From contig NC_048560.1 of assembly GCF_902806685.2 (NCBI RefSeq), forward strand, positions 6,910,212 to 6,974,211: a stretch of DNA of 64,000 nucleotides. The letters are read 5' to 3'. How positions within the stretch are numbered: the first letter of the stretch is position 1; every line of letters starts with the position of its first letter. This document shows positions 9,933-18,796 of the stretch, in pieces. The notes beneath the pieces were generated by a model, which worked only from the letters and a program-made list of their open reading frames with translations, did no database searches and was not told the DNA's origin. A program made the translations under genes and the position numbers. This DNA is from Maniola hyperantus. Taxonomy: Eukaryota > Arthropoda > Insecta > Lepidoptera > Nymphalidae.

Positions 9933-9981
9933 CCGGGAATCGAACCCCGACCGACGTCTTAACCACTAATCTACCGTCCCA
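9933..9981 (-). mobile_element. SINE-1 head fragment
   Basis: On the minus strand: A box-like TAGATTAGTGGTTAAGACGT and B box-like GGGGTTCGATTCCCGGGA. The SINE body is missing. It is too incomplete to be a tRNA gene. Confidence 0.6.
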
Positions 9982-10025
9982 TTTTTATATCCAAGAGTAA
10001 AAAAACCCCATTTCGACTCGCAGTT

Positions 10026-10140
10026 AAACAACAGAACTCGTAAAATCTGAAATTTCACGTCTTGGTATTTGGCTTCGCTATAATTGGTCCGTTTTTTTAG
10101 AAATTTTCCCCGTTAATTATGTACTTCCTCGGGTTGAGGA
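10026..10140 (+). repeat. Dispersed repeat F, copy 3
   Basis: AACTCGTAAAATCTGAAATT, then CCCGTTAATTATGTACTTCC and CTCGGGTTGAGGA, matching other F copies. Confidence 0.55.
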
Positions 10141-10395
10141 TTTAATTCCCGTTCTTTTGGTAAAGTAGATTTTAAAATTCTTTGCTTTGTGAATTTCTTC
10201 GGGATTGGAACCTTTGCCCAGACGTGGGATTTTAATAATTCTTTCACCATTAGAAACTTTATCCAGGCATAACGTAGGCTACATATTATTGAGTAGATAT
10301 ATAATATAGGTACCTATAGGTATTTCAAACTTCACCTGAGCCAAGCCGGGTAGATTAGTTAGTTTCTTATATATTTTCGTTAATTTATTCATAAA

Positions 10396-10597
10396 CTAGC
10401 TTATGCCCGCGACTTCGACCGCGTGGAATACATCAATTTCAAACCCCTATTTTACCCCCTTAAGGGTTGAATTTTTAAAGATTCTTTCTTAGCGGATGTC
10501 TACGTCAAAATAGCTATCTGCATGCCAAATTTCAGCCCGATCCGTCCAGTGGTTTGAGCTGTGCATTCATAGATCAGTCAGTAAGCTTTTCCTTTTA
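10396..10597 (-). mobile_element. Helitron-like repeat, group A
   Basis: CTAGCTTATGCCCGCGACTT start. The usual TATATATTTAGA end is replaced at CCTTTTAT by the start of the next element (10598), i.e. one Helitron abuts or has landed in another. Confidence 0.7.
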
Positions 10598-10822
10598 TCC
10601 ATACTAATATTATAAATGCGAAAGTGTGTCTGTGTCAGTCTGTCTGTCTGTCTGTGCTAGCCTATCACGGCCCATCCGTTCAACCGATTGTAATGAATTT
10701 TTTTACAGATATAGCTTGCATCCTGGTGAAAGACATATTATGCTACTTTTTATCCCAGAAAATCAAAGAGTTCCCACGGGAATTTTAAAAACCTAAATCC
10801 ACGCGGACAAAGTCGCGGGCAT
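10598..10822 (+). mobile_element. Helitron-like repeat, group B variant
   Basis: Starts TCCATACTAATATTATAAAT, has a GTCT run, CACGGCCCATCCGTTCAACC, GAAAATCAAAGAGTTCCCAC and ends GCGGACAAAGTCGCGGGCAT followed by a degraded CTAG end. Confidence 0.65.
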
Positions 10823-11186
10823 TATATTATAGTTTAATCATAAATACTACGTGGATGTGAAAAAGTAAACATCGAGATAAAAAATATATCAACGATATTA
10901 TTTCTGGAACACGAAACAGATCTTTTTACTTAATCTCGACGCAGCTCGGTATATTTGTACACCGTTTCGCGAAAATTCCGCAAAAAGACGAAAGCGAAAG
11001 TCAATGTCAAAGCTTATCTGCAGATAGCCCGGCGATGCGGAGGCGGAAAAAATTGTAGAGACGTACGAAATTGTTCAGTGAAAAGAACAGAGATGTGAAT
11101 CTTTTGGTACAGAGTTGTGACTCTTTTAGTTCTTTTAGCTCTTTTAGTTCAATTATAGGGAGGGACTTCTTAAGCAGGTAGCTTAT

Positions 11187-11793
11187 TTGTGAAAATGTTA
11201 TCTCCACGCTCGAAGATGAACTGGCGACGCTGCGACAAGAACAACAAGACTGAGACGAACATTAAGGTTATGGCGGGGTGTATGCAGACGGCGGAAAATA
11301 TACGACAAATATTATGTAGTGGCGACATATGTGACCAAGGAAAAGCTGACATCCTTGGCTAATGAAGGAGGAGCTAGCTTCCATAGATCTGTTCCGTGGG
11401 CGCAAGGAGCGCGTGCTGGCCCAGTGTCGTTCCAGCCTTGAGGCCATGCAGGCAACCAAGGAAAGGCTCGAGTCGGAACTGCATCAAGAATTAATGGAAC
11501 AACTCTCAACAGCCGATCAAGGCAAGATAGATGAACTAAACGACGCCATCCGAAAACTGACACAAGAAAATAAGGAAGCCTTCAGTCAAAGGATGAACCT
11601 TGAAACAACCAAGAACATGGAGAATGTACTCACCAACTACTTAATACGACGTAAAGACGAGTTAGTGCAAGCCTTGCAAGAGATATCGGTAGAAGATCGC
11701 AAGAGACGCCTCAGCATGCTGTTGCTGAAGCCGATCTCGCCGCGACGGAGAACAGAATTTGGCAGATCAACAAACGAAAGAATAGTAGTTATA
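11187..11793 (+). pseudogene. Smc3: Smc3 (cohesin ATPase subunit) pseudogene fragment
   Basis: SMC3 is the cohesin SMC subunit that holds sister chromatids together; this piece corresponds to its C-terminal coiled coil. Readable segments: ENVISTLEDELATLRQEQQD (about 11195-11255, then a stop), a decayed middle, TKEKLTSLA near 11330-11355, then after a frame change an open stretch from 11362 with SLEAMQATKERLESEL, STADQGKIDELNDAIRKLTQ and QENKEAFSQRMNLE. A further frameshift near 11715-11728 leads to EADLAATENRI. These match the SMC3 motif order (LEAM..T.E.L..EL; DQ..(I/V)D.LND.IR.L.QEN) that I know from animal proteins. There is no intron gap over about 600 bases, at least one in-frame stop and at least two frameshifts. 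Both ends are cut and no poly(A) is seen, so it is a retrocopy fragment or a transposon-captured piece. It abuts a gypsy-like remnant. Confidence 0.8.
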
Positions 11794-11836
11794 ATAAATA
11801 AGTCAATAAGTAAAGAAACGAAAAATTAGAACTCGT

Positions 11837-12615
11837 TAAAAACATATTGATAGCGATCCTGAAAGCAAATCACTAATTTCCTATATAGTTAACGGTTGGC
11901 CGAAACATAAAAAGAATTTTAACGAAAATCTCCGATTATTTTGGCAATATAGAAATGCACTGCACTATGCGAATGGTTTGATTTTTAAAAGTGACGTCCT
12001 GCATATACCTCAACGCTTCTTCTTCTTTGTCCTCGCCTTATCCCGTTACGCGGGGTCGGCTTTTTTTTATCATGCGGCGCCATGTAGTTCGCGTGTTCGC
12101 GTCTTCGTCATTGAGGCCGATATACCTCAACGCTTACGTAAGTTAATGCTGGACAAAGTACATGAGGGAAATTTAGGCATAGATCGCTGCAAGCGGCGGG
12201 CGCGCGACGTCATGCACTGGCCCGGCATGTCTCGTGACGTCGAGCGTGCCGTGCGGGGATGCGAAGCGTGCGCACTGCATGCGCCGACTCCGCGAGTCGC
12301 GCCTCTGAACCAACATTACTTACCGAATATACCGTGGCAAAAGTTAGGTTCAGACTTCAGACATATTCGAATACAAGAAGAAACATTATATTATTTTAAT
12401 AGATTATTTTTCGAACTATGTTGAAGTAGGAATGATTATGAATTTGAGTAGTACATCGGTGATAAATTTTTTAAGAGAGCAATTTGCACGCCACGGCATT
12501 CCTCTAGAACTCATAACAGACAATTCGACTGCCTATAGCTCACGTGAATTTAAGAAATTTATGGCCGACTGGGACGTCCGTCACGTTACGTCATCGCCCC
12601 ACTATCCTTACTAGA
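11837..12615 (+). pseudogene. Ty3/gypsy-like integrase remnant (interrupted)
   Basis: Integrase inserts retroelement DNA into the host genome. The reading shows the zinc-binding N-terminal domain: His in VHEGNLGIDRCKRRARDVMH and Cys pair CEACALHAP, with the typical WPGMSRDVERAVRGC. A catalytic-core stretch follows (DYFSNYVEV, then PLELITDNSTAYSSREFKKF, SSPHYP). The second catalytic Asp is in TDN; the frame then stops and the region with the third acidic residue is gone. A 101-base insert (12019-12119) breaks the N-terminal part, and a frame change near 12360-12420 breaks the core. No LTR, RT or gag seen. Dead copy. Confidence 0.85.
12019..12119 (-). mobile_element. RTE-type LINE 3' tail with 16-base target duplication
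   Basis: On the minus strand it ends GCCGACCCCGCGTAACGGGA, TAAGGCGAGGACAAAG, then a GAA tail. ATATACCTCAACGCTT flanks it at 12003-12018 and 12120-12135. The end phrase resembles the tail of 56810-57335 (GCCGACCCC...GGG(A)AAAGGCTAGG). 5'-truncated. Confidence 0.85.
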
Positions 12616-12708
12616 AAACGATACACTTTTGCATAAGCACTTTAGGGGTCGTTTGATAGCTAACGCCCTGTACTATAACCCCTTAACGGGATCGTGTCCT
12701 ATTTTCCT

Positions 12709-12752
12709 GTAACCCTGTATACACGCGGATGAAGTCGTGGGCATCATCTAGT
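12709..12752 (+). mobile_element. Helitron CTAG-end fragment
   Basis: ACACGCGGATGAAGTCGTGG and CATCATCTAG only. Confidence 0.5.
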
Positions 12753-13440
12753 ACTTAATGTAGTTCATTTTTATCTTTCATTCACCAACTTCCTATCTCT
12801 AGAAAAAATTATAAAAGAGATTCCATTCTGGAGAAAACTCTGAATTATTAAACGCTTTTCTTTTTGCTCGCGAAAATAATTTCCTTAAAAGATTCGAGTT
12901 TTTTTTCTCTCGAACATGTACTTTTTTGGCGGCCATATTTTTATGTGAGACAGGTTCCTATTCCTGGGAATAGGATAGGAATAATAAAATAGTCTCGTTG
13001 TGTCATATGTTTACATTTCTGTAATGGAATTTCTTGTCTAGAAAATGACAATTTGTCTGTGTTTGTTGAGATAGAAAACTGTATTTTATACTCGGATTCG
13101 TGCTGATCACGAAACTCAGTTGCAACCGTCTTCATCTATATGAAAGGAAAATCTGACTAACACAACACAGCTATCAACTAAAACTTTGTGCCCGCCTATA
13201 TTTTTGTTTTGCTTTGTTTTTTTTTCTGACTTAGTTTTTTTTAATGAAAAAAAAATGATTTTGCTTTTTTACGTGTGTTCTCTGTACTAATTTTTGTGGT
13301 GTACAATAAAAGTATATATATTTATTCATTCATACATTTATTTGTGTAGGTTTCCTACGTAATGAAGATTCCCCACAAAGATAGAATTTGAAGAACTCCA
13401 TGCAAATTCCAAAGATTTTAAAAACCTAAATCACGCGAAT
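12753..13440. other. No feature recognised
   Basis: AT-rich noncoding sequence with T- and A-runs. Confidence 0.4.
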
Positions 13441-13454
13441 CAACGCGTTTTTTT

Positions 13455-13570
13455 AAATTTAAATTTATAGACTAGCGCTTGGCTGCAATCAAACCTGGTG
13501 GCGAGTGATGATGCCGCCTAAGATGCCTAGAAGATGCCTATTCACTCTTGACTTGTTTTAAGTATGGATA
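13455..13570 (-). mobile_element. SINE-like repeat E, copy 1
   Basis: TATAGACTAGCGCTTGGCTG, GCAATCAAACCTGGTGG, GTGATGATGCC and GATGCCTATTCACTCTTGAC. Shared with 53236-53345 and 55295-55480. It resembles SINE-2 in layout but is distinct. Confidence 0.6.
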
Positions 13571-13690
13571 TACATAGTTAAAAATCTGCAGAGTGACAAA
13601 GGCTACTTTTTATACCGGAAAATCAAAGAGATCTCTCGGGATTTTAAAAACTGAAACCACGCCTATTATTAAGAGCGCCCAATCGCCAAC
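13571..13690 (+). mobile_element. Helitron group B remnant
   Basis: CTGCAGAGTGACAAAGGCTA, TTTTATACCGGAAAATCAAA and AACTGAAACCACGCC. Ends decayed. Confidence 0.45.
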
Positions 13691-13996
13691 AAACTGGCCC
13701 ACAAGTTTGGCGAGATAGAAATGTAAGAAACCTGTACAATTAATAAGAATAAATAAATTAAAAAAAAAACGCAGCCGTAGTTGTAGGCATTATCTAGTGA
13801 TTAGTAAATTCATCAATCAATAGCAGCTCGCTAATCCTTTGGGCTATCTATCTAATATCAATACATTCCTAAGACACGAGATTTCCTAGTTTAGGGGTCA
13901 GGATTCCAGAGAGTTGATTACTGTACTGAGTTGTTTAAATATTTATTATAATTATATATTTAAGTAATTAAAAACTATCATTCCATACACTGCCAT

Positions 13997-14615
13997 GTTT
14001 TCAACACCCGGCAAGTGCGAATCAGACTCGCGCACCGAGTGTTCCGTATTCGGTTATTTTTTTCGCTATTTCGCACGATAAATTAAAAACTATAAAGCAC
14101 GCATATATATATATTTTTTAAAGAATATTAGCCATGTTAAATGACTAATATTCCCCTTTCCTCTCCAACTAAGCGTCAGGCTTGTGCTAGGAGTAGGTAC
14201 GACAATAGTGCAACGGGCGGGGTTTGAACCGTCAACCTTTCGGTTTTCAGTCCACTCCTTTACCGGTTGAGCTATTGAGGCTCGAATAGAAATCAGTTTT
14301 ATAATGTATCACAGGTAAAGCCCTTTCCTATGATACCCCACTTGGTATAGTACTTAATCTTACTTTGAAAGTAGTAAATAGGTATTATTTATTTGTTCAT
14401 TAACACATTTTAATTTTTTTCTTACGATGTGAACCATAAATTCACGGTTTTCAGATTTTTTCCTTTACTTATGCTATAAGACCTGCCTACCTGCCAAATT
14501 TCATGATTTTAGGTCAACAGGAAGTAACCTATAGGTTTTCTTGACGGACAGATAGACAACAAAGTGATCCTATAAGGGTTCCGTTTTTCTTTTTGAGGTA
14601 CGGAACCCTAAAAAC
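13997..14615 (+). mobile_element. C repeat interrupted by SINE-3
   Basis: The C repeat starts with a CCGGCAAGTGCGAATCAGAC-type head and ends TACGGAACCCTAAAAA. Inner phrases: TGATACCCCACTTG, TTCACGGTTTTCAGATTTTT, CCAAATTTCATGATTTTAGG, CTTGACGGACAGATAGACAA. SINE-3 splits it at 14118-14287. Function and class of C are unknown to me; it has no coding capacity. Confidence 0.75.
14118..14287 (-). mobile_element. SINE-3 (tRNA-derived) inserted in a C repeat
   Basis: On the minus strand: A box region CAATAGCTCAACCGGTAAAG, B box GACGGTTCAAACCCCGCC, then GCACTATTGTCGTACCTACT, CTTAGTTGGAGAGGAAAGGG and AATATTAGTCATTTAACATG. It has the head of a tRNA but a long unrelated body, so it is a SINE rather than a tRNA gene. 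A degenerate relative is at 22090-22370. Confidence 0.8.
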
Positions 14616-14899
14616 GTTTTGATAGCGTATTAAAAAGTCTGTAGCAAAGCCGTTATCTGATCGGCAGATAGTAAAATTCAATATTGTAACATTTTTGTTT
14701 TCCGTTTATTTCCACCATCGGATAAAGGTGAATCCAATCCAATAAAGGCACGCTGCAGCCGGCGGCGAATTTAACTCTTGATTTGATTCGTTTCATTAAA
14801 AAAAAATAGTTTAAGAGACAGTGACAAATTCCCTAAAGCGTTTATACGCCTTACTCACAACCTTGAATGGGAAGCTGGAAGAAATCTCTGTTTAGAGAT

Positions 14900-14998
14900 A
14901 AGCATTTCCGATGTAACTTAATTTATTATTACTTTGTAACTACAATTTTTGGTACATGAATAATAAAAATAATTAAAATAAATAAATAAATACCTGGC
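14900..14998 (+). mobile_element. LINE 3' end fragment with TAAA tail
   Basis: GATGTAACTTAATTTATTAT, CTTTGTAACTACAATTTTTG, GTACATGAATAAT then AATAAATAAATAAAT. The same tail occurs at 41306-41378. Confidence 0.6.
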
Positions 14999-15026
14999 AA
15001 AATTAAGTCTTTACTTTTATCTTAAA

Positions 15027-15201
15027 CTAGCTTACGCCCGCGACTTCGTCCGCGTGGACTACACAAATTTCAAGCTCCTATTTCACCCTCTTAGGGGTTG
15101 AATTTTTAAAAATTCTTCCTTAGCGGATGCCTACGTCATAATAGCTATCTGCATGCCAAATTTCAGCCCGCCGCCGTCCAGTAGTTTGAACTGTGCGTTG
15201 A
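15027..15201 (-). mobile_element. Helitron group A, truncated, left part of an inverted composite
   Basis: CTAGCTTACGCCCGCGACTT to GAACTGTGCGTTGA, where it is joined to a copy in the opposite orientation. The TC end is absent. Confidence 0.7.
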
Positions 15202-15281
15202 TTTTTGAAAATGCAACCCCTAAGGGGGCGAAATAGGGGTTTGGTGTAGTCCACGCGGACGACGTCGCGAGCATAAGCTAG
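15202..15281 (+). mobile_element. Helitron group A 3' end, inverted part of the composite
   Basis: TTTTTGAAAATGCAACCCCT, AAATAGGGGTTTG, then CCACGCGGACGACGTCGCGA and GCATAAGCTAG. Only the CTAG half is present, so 15027-15281 has a CTAG-type end on both sides. Confidence 0.7.
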
Positions 15282-15481
15282 TATATGTATAAAAGGGAAA
15301 GCTGACTAACTGATCAATCAACGCACAGCTCAAACTATTGGACGCATCAGCCTGAAATTTGCCATGCAGATAGTTGACGTAGACGTCCGCTTAAAAAGGA
15401 TTTTTGAAAATTCAACCCCAAAGAGGTTAAATAGGGGATTGAAAATTTGCGAACGCGGAGGAAGTCGCGGGCATAAGCTAG
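15282..15481 (+). mobile_element. Helitron group A, plus orientation
   Basis: TATAAAAGGGAAAGCTGACT, then the CAACGCACAGCTCAAACTAT box and CGCGGGCATAAGCTAG. It follows the composite directly. The short ORF across it has no recognisable protein. Confidence 0.7.
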
Positions 15482-15689
15482 TTATAATAATAGTTTTGGA
15501 TGGTTATTGTGCTTCTGTTACACGACGTTCGTACACGAGTGTAATATTTTCAGTGTATGTATGTGAGTTTGTTTCTTCCACCTTAACTGTAAACTTTCTA
15601 ATAAATCTTGGAGTAATCCACCTTAAGACCTACAAAATCCACGTTAAACGTTGAAAATAAATTAAAAATCTCCAACTCAAAAAGAAAAG

Positions 15690-15785
15690 AAATTAAACTC
15701 TCGACCTCACGTAGTATAATTAACGGAGAAAAATTTCAAAAAGGCAAATAAATAGTCAACTCGTAAAATTTTCAGATTTCACGAG
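15690..15785 (-). repeat. Dispersed repeat F, reverse copy
   Basis: AATTAACGGAGAAAAATTTC and AACTCGTAAAATTTTCAGAT, the complement of the 8022-8200 repeat. Confidence 0.5.
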
Positions 15786-15794
15786 TTCAACTCG

Positions 15795-15860
15795 GTGCGG
15801 GCGAGCGCGGGTGACGTGCGGGTGTGCGGGGCGTCCCCCCGCCTCAAACCCCGGTTGCCA
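15795..15860. repeat. GC-rich repeat J fragment
   Basis: GGTGCGGGCGAGCGCGGGTG, GTGTGCGGGGCGTCCCCC and ACCCCGGTTGCCATATC. Related to 52332-52471 and 39655-39733. Confidence 0.6.
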
Positions 15861-15864
15861 TATC

Positions 15865-16065
15865 AACAGACAGACAGACAGGCAACGAAGTGATCCTATA
15901 TCATCATCATCATGATCAACCCATCACCGGCTCACTACAGAGAACAGGTCTCCTCTCAGAGTGAGAAGGGTTTGGCCATAGTCTACCACGCTGGCCAAGT
16001 GCGGATTGGCAGACCTATCCAATAAGGGTTCCGTTTTTCCTTTAAACGTACGGAACCTTAAAAAA
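15865..16065 (+). mobile_element. C repeat 3' part split by a SINE-1 fragment
   Basis: ACAGACAGACAGACAGGCAA and GTGATCCTATA, then a SINE-1 tail at 15900-16019, then AAGGGTTCCGTTTTTCC and CGTACGGAACCTTAAAA. Confidence 0.7.
15900..16019 (-). mobile_element. SINE-1 tail inserted in a C repeat
   Basis: CATCATGATCAACCCATCAC, CGGCTCACTACAGAGAACAG, GGCCAAGTGCGGATTGGCAG. No tRNA head. Confidence 0.7.
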
Positions 16066-16324
16066 GTAGGTTAAAAGTGAAGGCATAACATTACGTAATC
16101 TCTCGAATCACAGAAATGCGTCGCCCGCGGGAATTCCACTGTATTTCTTATACTTTTCGCGAAAATTCCGCAAAGAGGCGAAAATGAGGAAAGTCAACGT
16201 CAAAGCTTATCGTGAGAGTCGTGTGAGGGGCAAAGAAGACATTAAATATATTACTTTTGAACAAGGAGTAGGAGGAGGAGGAACACAAACAACGTTTTAA
16301 GAAACAGTAATAGGTTATGACTCC

Positions 16325-16420
16325 TCTTGTCTTGACAGATACGACAGACAAACAGATAACGAAGTAAGTATATAATATATTAGGGTTCATTTTTCTTTTT
16401 GACGTACGGAGCCCTAAAAA
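16325..16420 (+). mobile_element. C repeat 3' end fragment
   Basis: TCTTGACAGATACGACAGAC, TTAGGGTTCATTTTTC and TACGGAGCCCTAAAAA. Confidence 0.55.
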
Positions 16421-16480
16421 GTTAAGGCATAACATGACGAAATCTTTTGAATCACAGAAATGCCGCAATTGTATTTCTTA

Positions 16481-17365
16481 TACTATACATCAGAAACAAT
16501 ATAGATCTTAGAATCGAGCCCTGAGGAACTCCATATGTTATTAATTTCTGTTTGCTTTGGTATTCACCAATCTTCACTACTTGAAAACAATCAGTGAAGT
16601 AGGATTCAAAAATTTTGTTAGCGTTATCGGTGATACCTATATCTTTTACTTTGTGTAGAAGAATTTTGTGGCTAACCGTGTCGAAAGCTTTTTTTAGATC
16701 TATGAATATGCCCAGGGCAATTTTTTTGGCGTCTATATTATTTTTTATTTTAGTTACTTTTTTTTTTATTTATTAAATTAACTTACGGCTACTTACACTA
16801 ATACATTAAAAAAAAAACTTAATTCTGAAAATATAACTAACTAAATGTAGTCGCCAATTATAAGTTAATACAACATTTACAAACATATGTGACAAAATAA
16901 AAATGCATACATCAATTACAGATAAGACTCAAGACTTCCAATATACAAAGATCTTTTCCCGAAACCTATACAAAGAGTCAGAATTAATGTCAATGACAGA
17001 GCTGTGGTGGTTAAGAGTTTTACACAATCTTGAGACAGGAGAATTGGCGCGAAGGACAGTTCTACGCAACGGGGGACAAAGTGGTGTAATGGGTTTACGT
17101 GGATAATGGACAGGAACCTTAAATTTAAAGCTGCTCAATAGTTGAGGACAGTCTAATACTACGTCAACAGTAGCAGACAATGTGTTGGATTTCTATCTAA
17201 ATCCGTATTGTTTGGGATATAGATAATCAATGGAGTTCAAGTAGGATTCTAGCCGATTGTAAAATATTTTCTCAAAAATTTTGGACAATACTGGGAGTAC
17301 AGAGATGGGTCGATAGTTGCTAGGGTCTGTTTTTGTTCCAGATTTATAAATAGGAGTCACCTATT
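16481..17365 (-). pseudogene. LINE reverse transcriptase pseudogene, interrupted by another LINE
   Basis: On the minus strand the RT begins at about 17365: VTPIYKSGTKTDPSNYRPIS, LSKIFEKIFYNRLESYL, YPKQYGFR followed by a stop, then SATVDVV. After the 399-base insert (16758-17156) it resumes TKIKNNIDAKKIALGIFIDL, KKAFDTVSHKILLHKVKDIG and YGVPQGSILRSILF, then ends. The FIDLKKAFD block holds the first catalytic Asp; the YADD block is absent because the copy is cut. The first 26 bases at the right edge look like a Helitron group A end. CR1/Jockey-group, clade not settled. Confidence 0.85.
16758..17156 (-). mobile_element. 5'-truncated LINE tail nested in the RT pseudogene
   Basis: On the minus strand it opens DCPQLLSSFKFKVPVHYPRK and runs through a Jockey/R1-like ORF2 C-terminus to YRFREKI, then a stop, a 3' UTR and a poly(A)-like tail at 16758-16767. 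TAC flanks both sides (16755-16757, 17157-17159). Removing it restores continuous reading of the host RT across the site. Confidence 0.85.
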
Positions 17366-17382
17366 CCTTTTATATATTTAGA
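17357..17382 (-). mobile_element. Helitron group A end fragment
   Basis: ACCTATTCCTTTTATATATT then TAGA, the TC-end signature, directly abutting the LINE RT pseudogene. The rest of the element is not here. Confidence 0.5.
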
Positions 17383-17890
17383 TATCTTCATTCAATAGTT
17401 GCGAATGACACACGCCCACTCAATTAACATAGTATATTGTGTAAAACATACATATATAAAATGGCGGAGGTTGATACCCAATACATCTAGCTTACACGTA
17501 ACAATAGGTAGCGGACAATGCAAAGTTATTACAATGAGATATTGCACGCTTTTGTTACAACTCAACAAGCTACGTTCTGTATCAAGTTATTATTATGTTT
17601 TGGCGACAAGCTACTTCTACCTACCTTCTACATAATATAATGAAACTAGCTCAATCAATCCATTCTTATCATATCATATCATACAAATAAGGCTTCACTT
17701 ATGATTTCAAGCTTATTTCGTGGTTTAATGATATATTTGTCAGCAACACTGGTTAGATTACTCCTCAAATACAACTTCTGTGTAATAACTCTATGATAAG
17801 CATCAGTAAGAATGATAAATATAAATATATATATTATATAATAAGAACTTAATCAGTAAGAATAAATGTAATTGATTATTGTAAAATTAA
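17383..17890. other. No feature recognised
   Basis: AT-rich, with an ATATAT-rich patch near 17820-17845. The small ORFs have no recognisable protein. Confidence 0.4.
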
Positions 17891-17898
17891 TACTGGAT

Positions 17899-18175
17899 GT
17901 GACGTCACCTGACAGAGCGAGGCGGCTCTCTCAACCAATCATAAATTTGGCATATAAAAGCGATGGAGGTGGTCAGAGAAAGTGCGGGGCGTTGAGCCGG
18001 CTCGCTCTGGCAGTTGATTTTTAGCAAGTGAAGTGTAAAGGTGAAAAGTGGAATTGTGAAGTGATAAAAGTATAAGGTGGTATCATTATAATATTCATTA
18101 CGAGAAGATTATGTGTTATTTCCCTCCATTATCAATTATAGAATAGTCTGATATCTCCTGACATCACAAAATGTA
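17899..18175 (+). promoter_or_regulatory. Promoter-like segment, candidate solo LTR
   Basis: In order: a CRE-type TGACGTCA palindrome (about 17900), a CCAAT-type ACCAATCA (about 17934), a TATA box CATATAAAAGCG (about 17951) and GC-rich sequence about 30 bases downstream. Bounded by TGTGACGTCACC and CCTGACATCACA, which would fit a TG...CA LTR. I could not find a matching second LTR or a convincing flanking duplication. It could also be a host promoter, but no gene follows. Confidence 0.45.
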
Positions 18176-18389
18176 GGATTCTGTCGCGGTAATCTGAAAT
18201 GGTGCTGACATTTTTTAATGTAGATAAAAATTTGGCGTTTTTATTTGTCGATATTTCAACATATATTCAACATAAATATTGTCGATATTTGCCGGACACC
18301 TCGTGAAGTTCCAGCGAAAAGAACAAGAAAGAGGGTAGTTCGCTAATGCCCTTGACAGCTCGCAGCACCGCAGTCACGTCGTGACCACG

Positions 18390-18530
18390 ACCAAAATTTG
18401 TGTAGTCCACGCGGACAAAGTCCTCTTTAATTTTCCGGGATAAAAAGTACCCTATCTTTCAGTACCTAAAATCACGTCAATCCATTGCTCCGTTGGGACG
18501 AACCAACAAATACAATTTCGCATTTATAAT
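18390..18530 (-). mobile_element. Helitron group B fragment
   Basis: Begins with a group A-like GTGTAGTCCACGCGGACAAA joined to TTTCCGGGATAAAAAGTACC, ATCACGTCAATCCATTGCTC and TTTCGCATTTATAATATGGG. Chimeric or decayed. Confidence 0.5.
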
Positions 18531-18796
18531 ATGGGTAGTGAAACTCACTAACTCACTTAAGTCACTAAAACCCATTCATTAACTCAATAAAAACCACACA
18601 TTTACCTTATTTGTCGGCAAATAGATAATGATCAGGTAACACTGAATCGGTTACCGTGCGATATGGTAGTTGGGCACGCGACGCGCGACGGAGCGAGAAA
18701 ATAGCGTTGATATAATCATCATTATATCACCGTTTTGTTTTACATACATAGTGTGACTTATTAGTTCGTTACTTTTCAAATTTATTAACGTGACGT

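Noticed and set aside
11978..12424. 148-codon ORF as one continuous protein
   Set aside because: It reads across an inserted LINE tail (12019-12119) and leaves the integrase frame at its end, so it is a chimera by chance.
14215..14285. tRNA gene on the minus strand
   Set aside because: A and B boxes are present but the body continues as a SINE and the cloverleaf is incomplete; the same applies to 26898-26975, 27220-27290 and 28880-28947.
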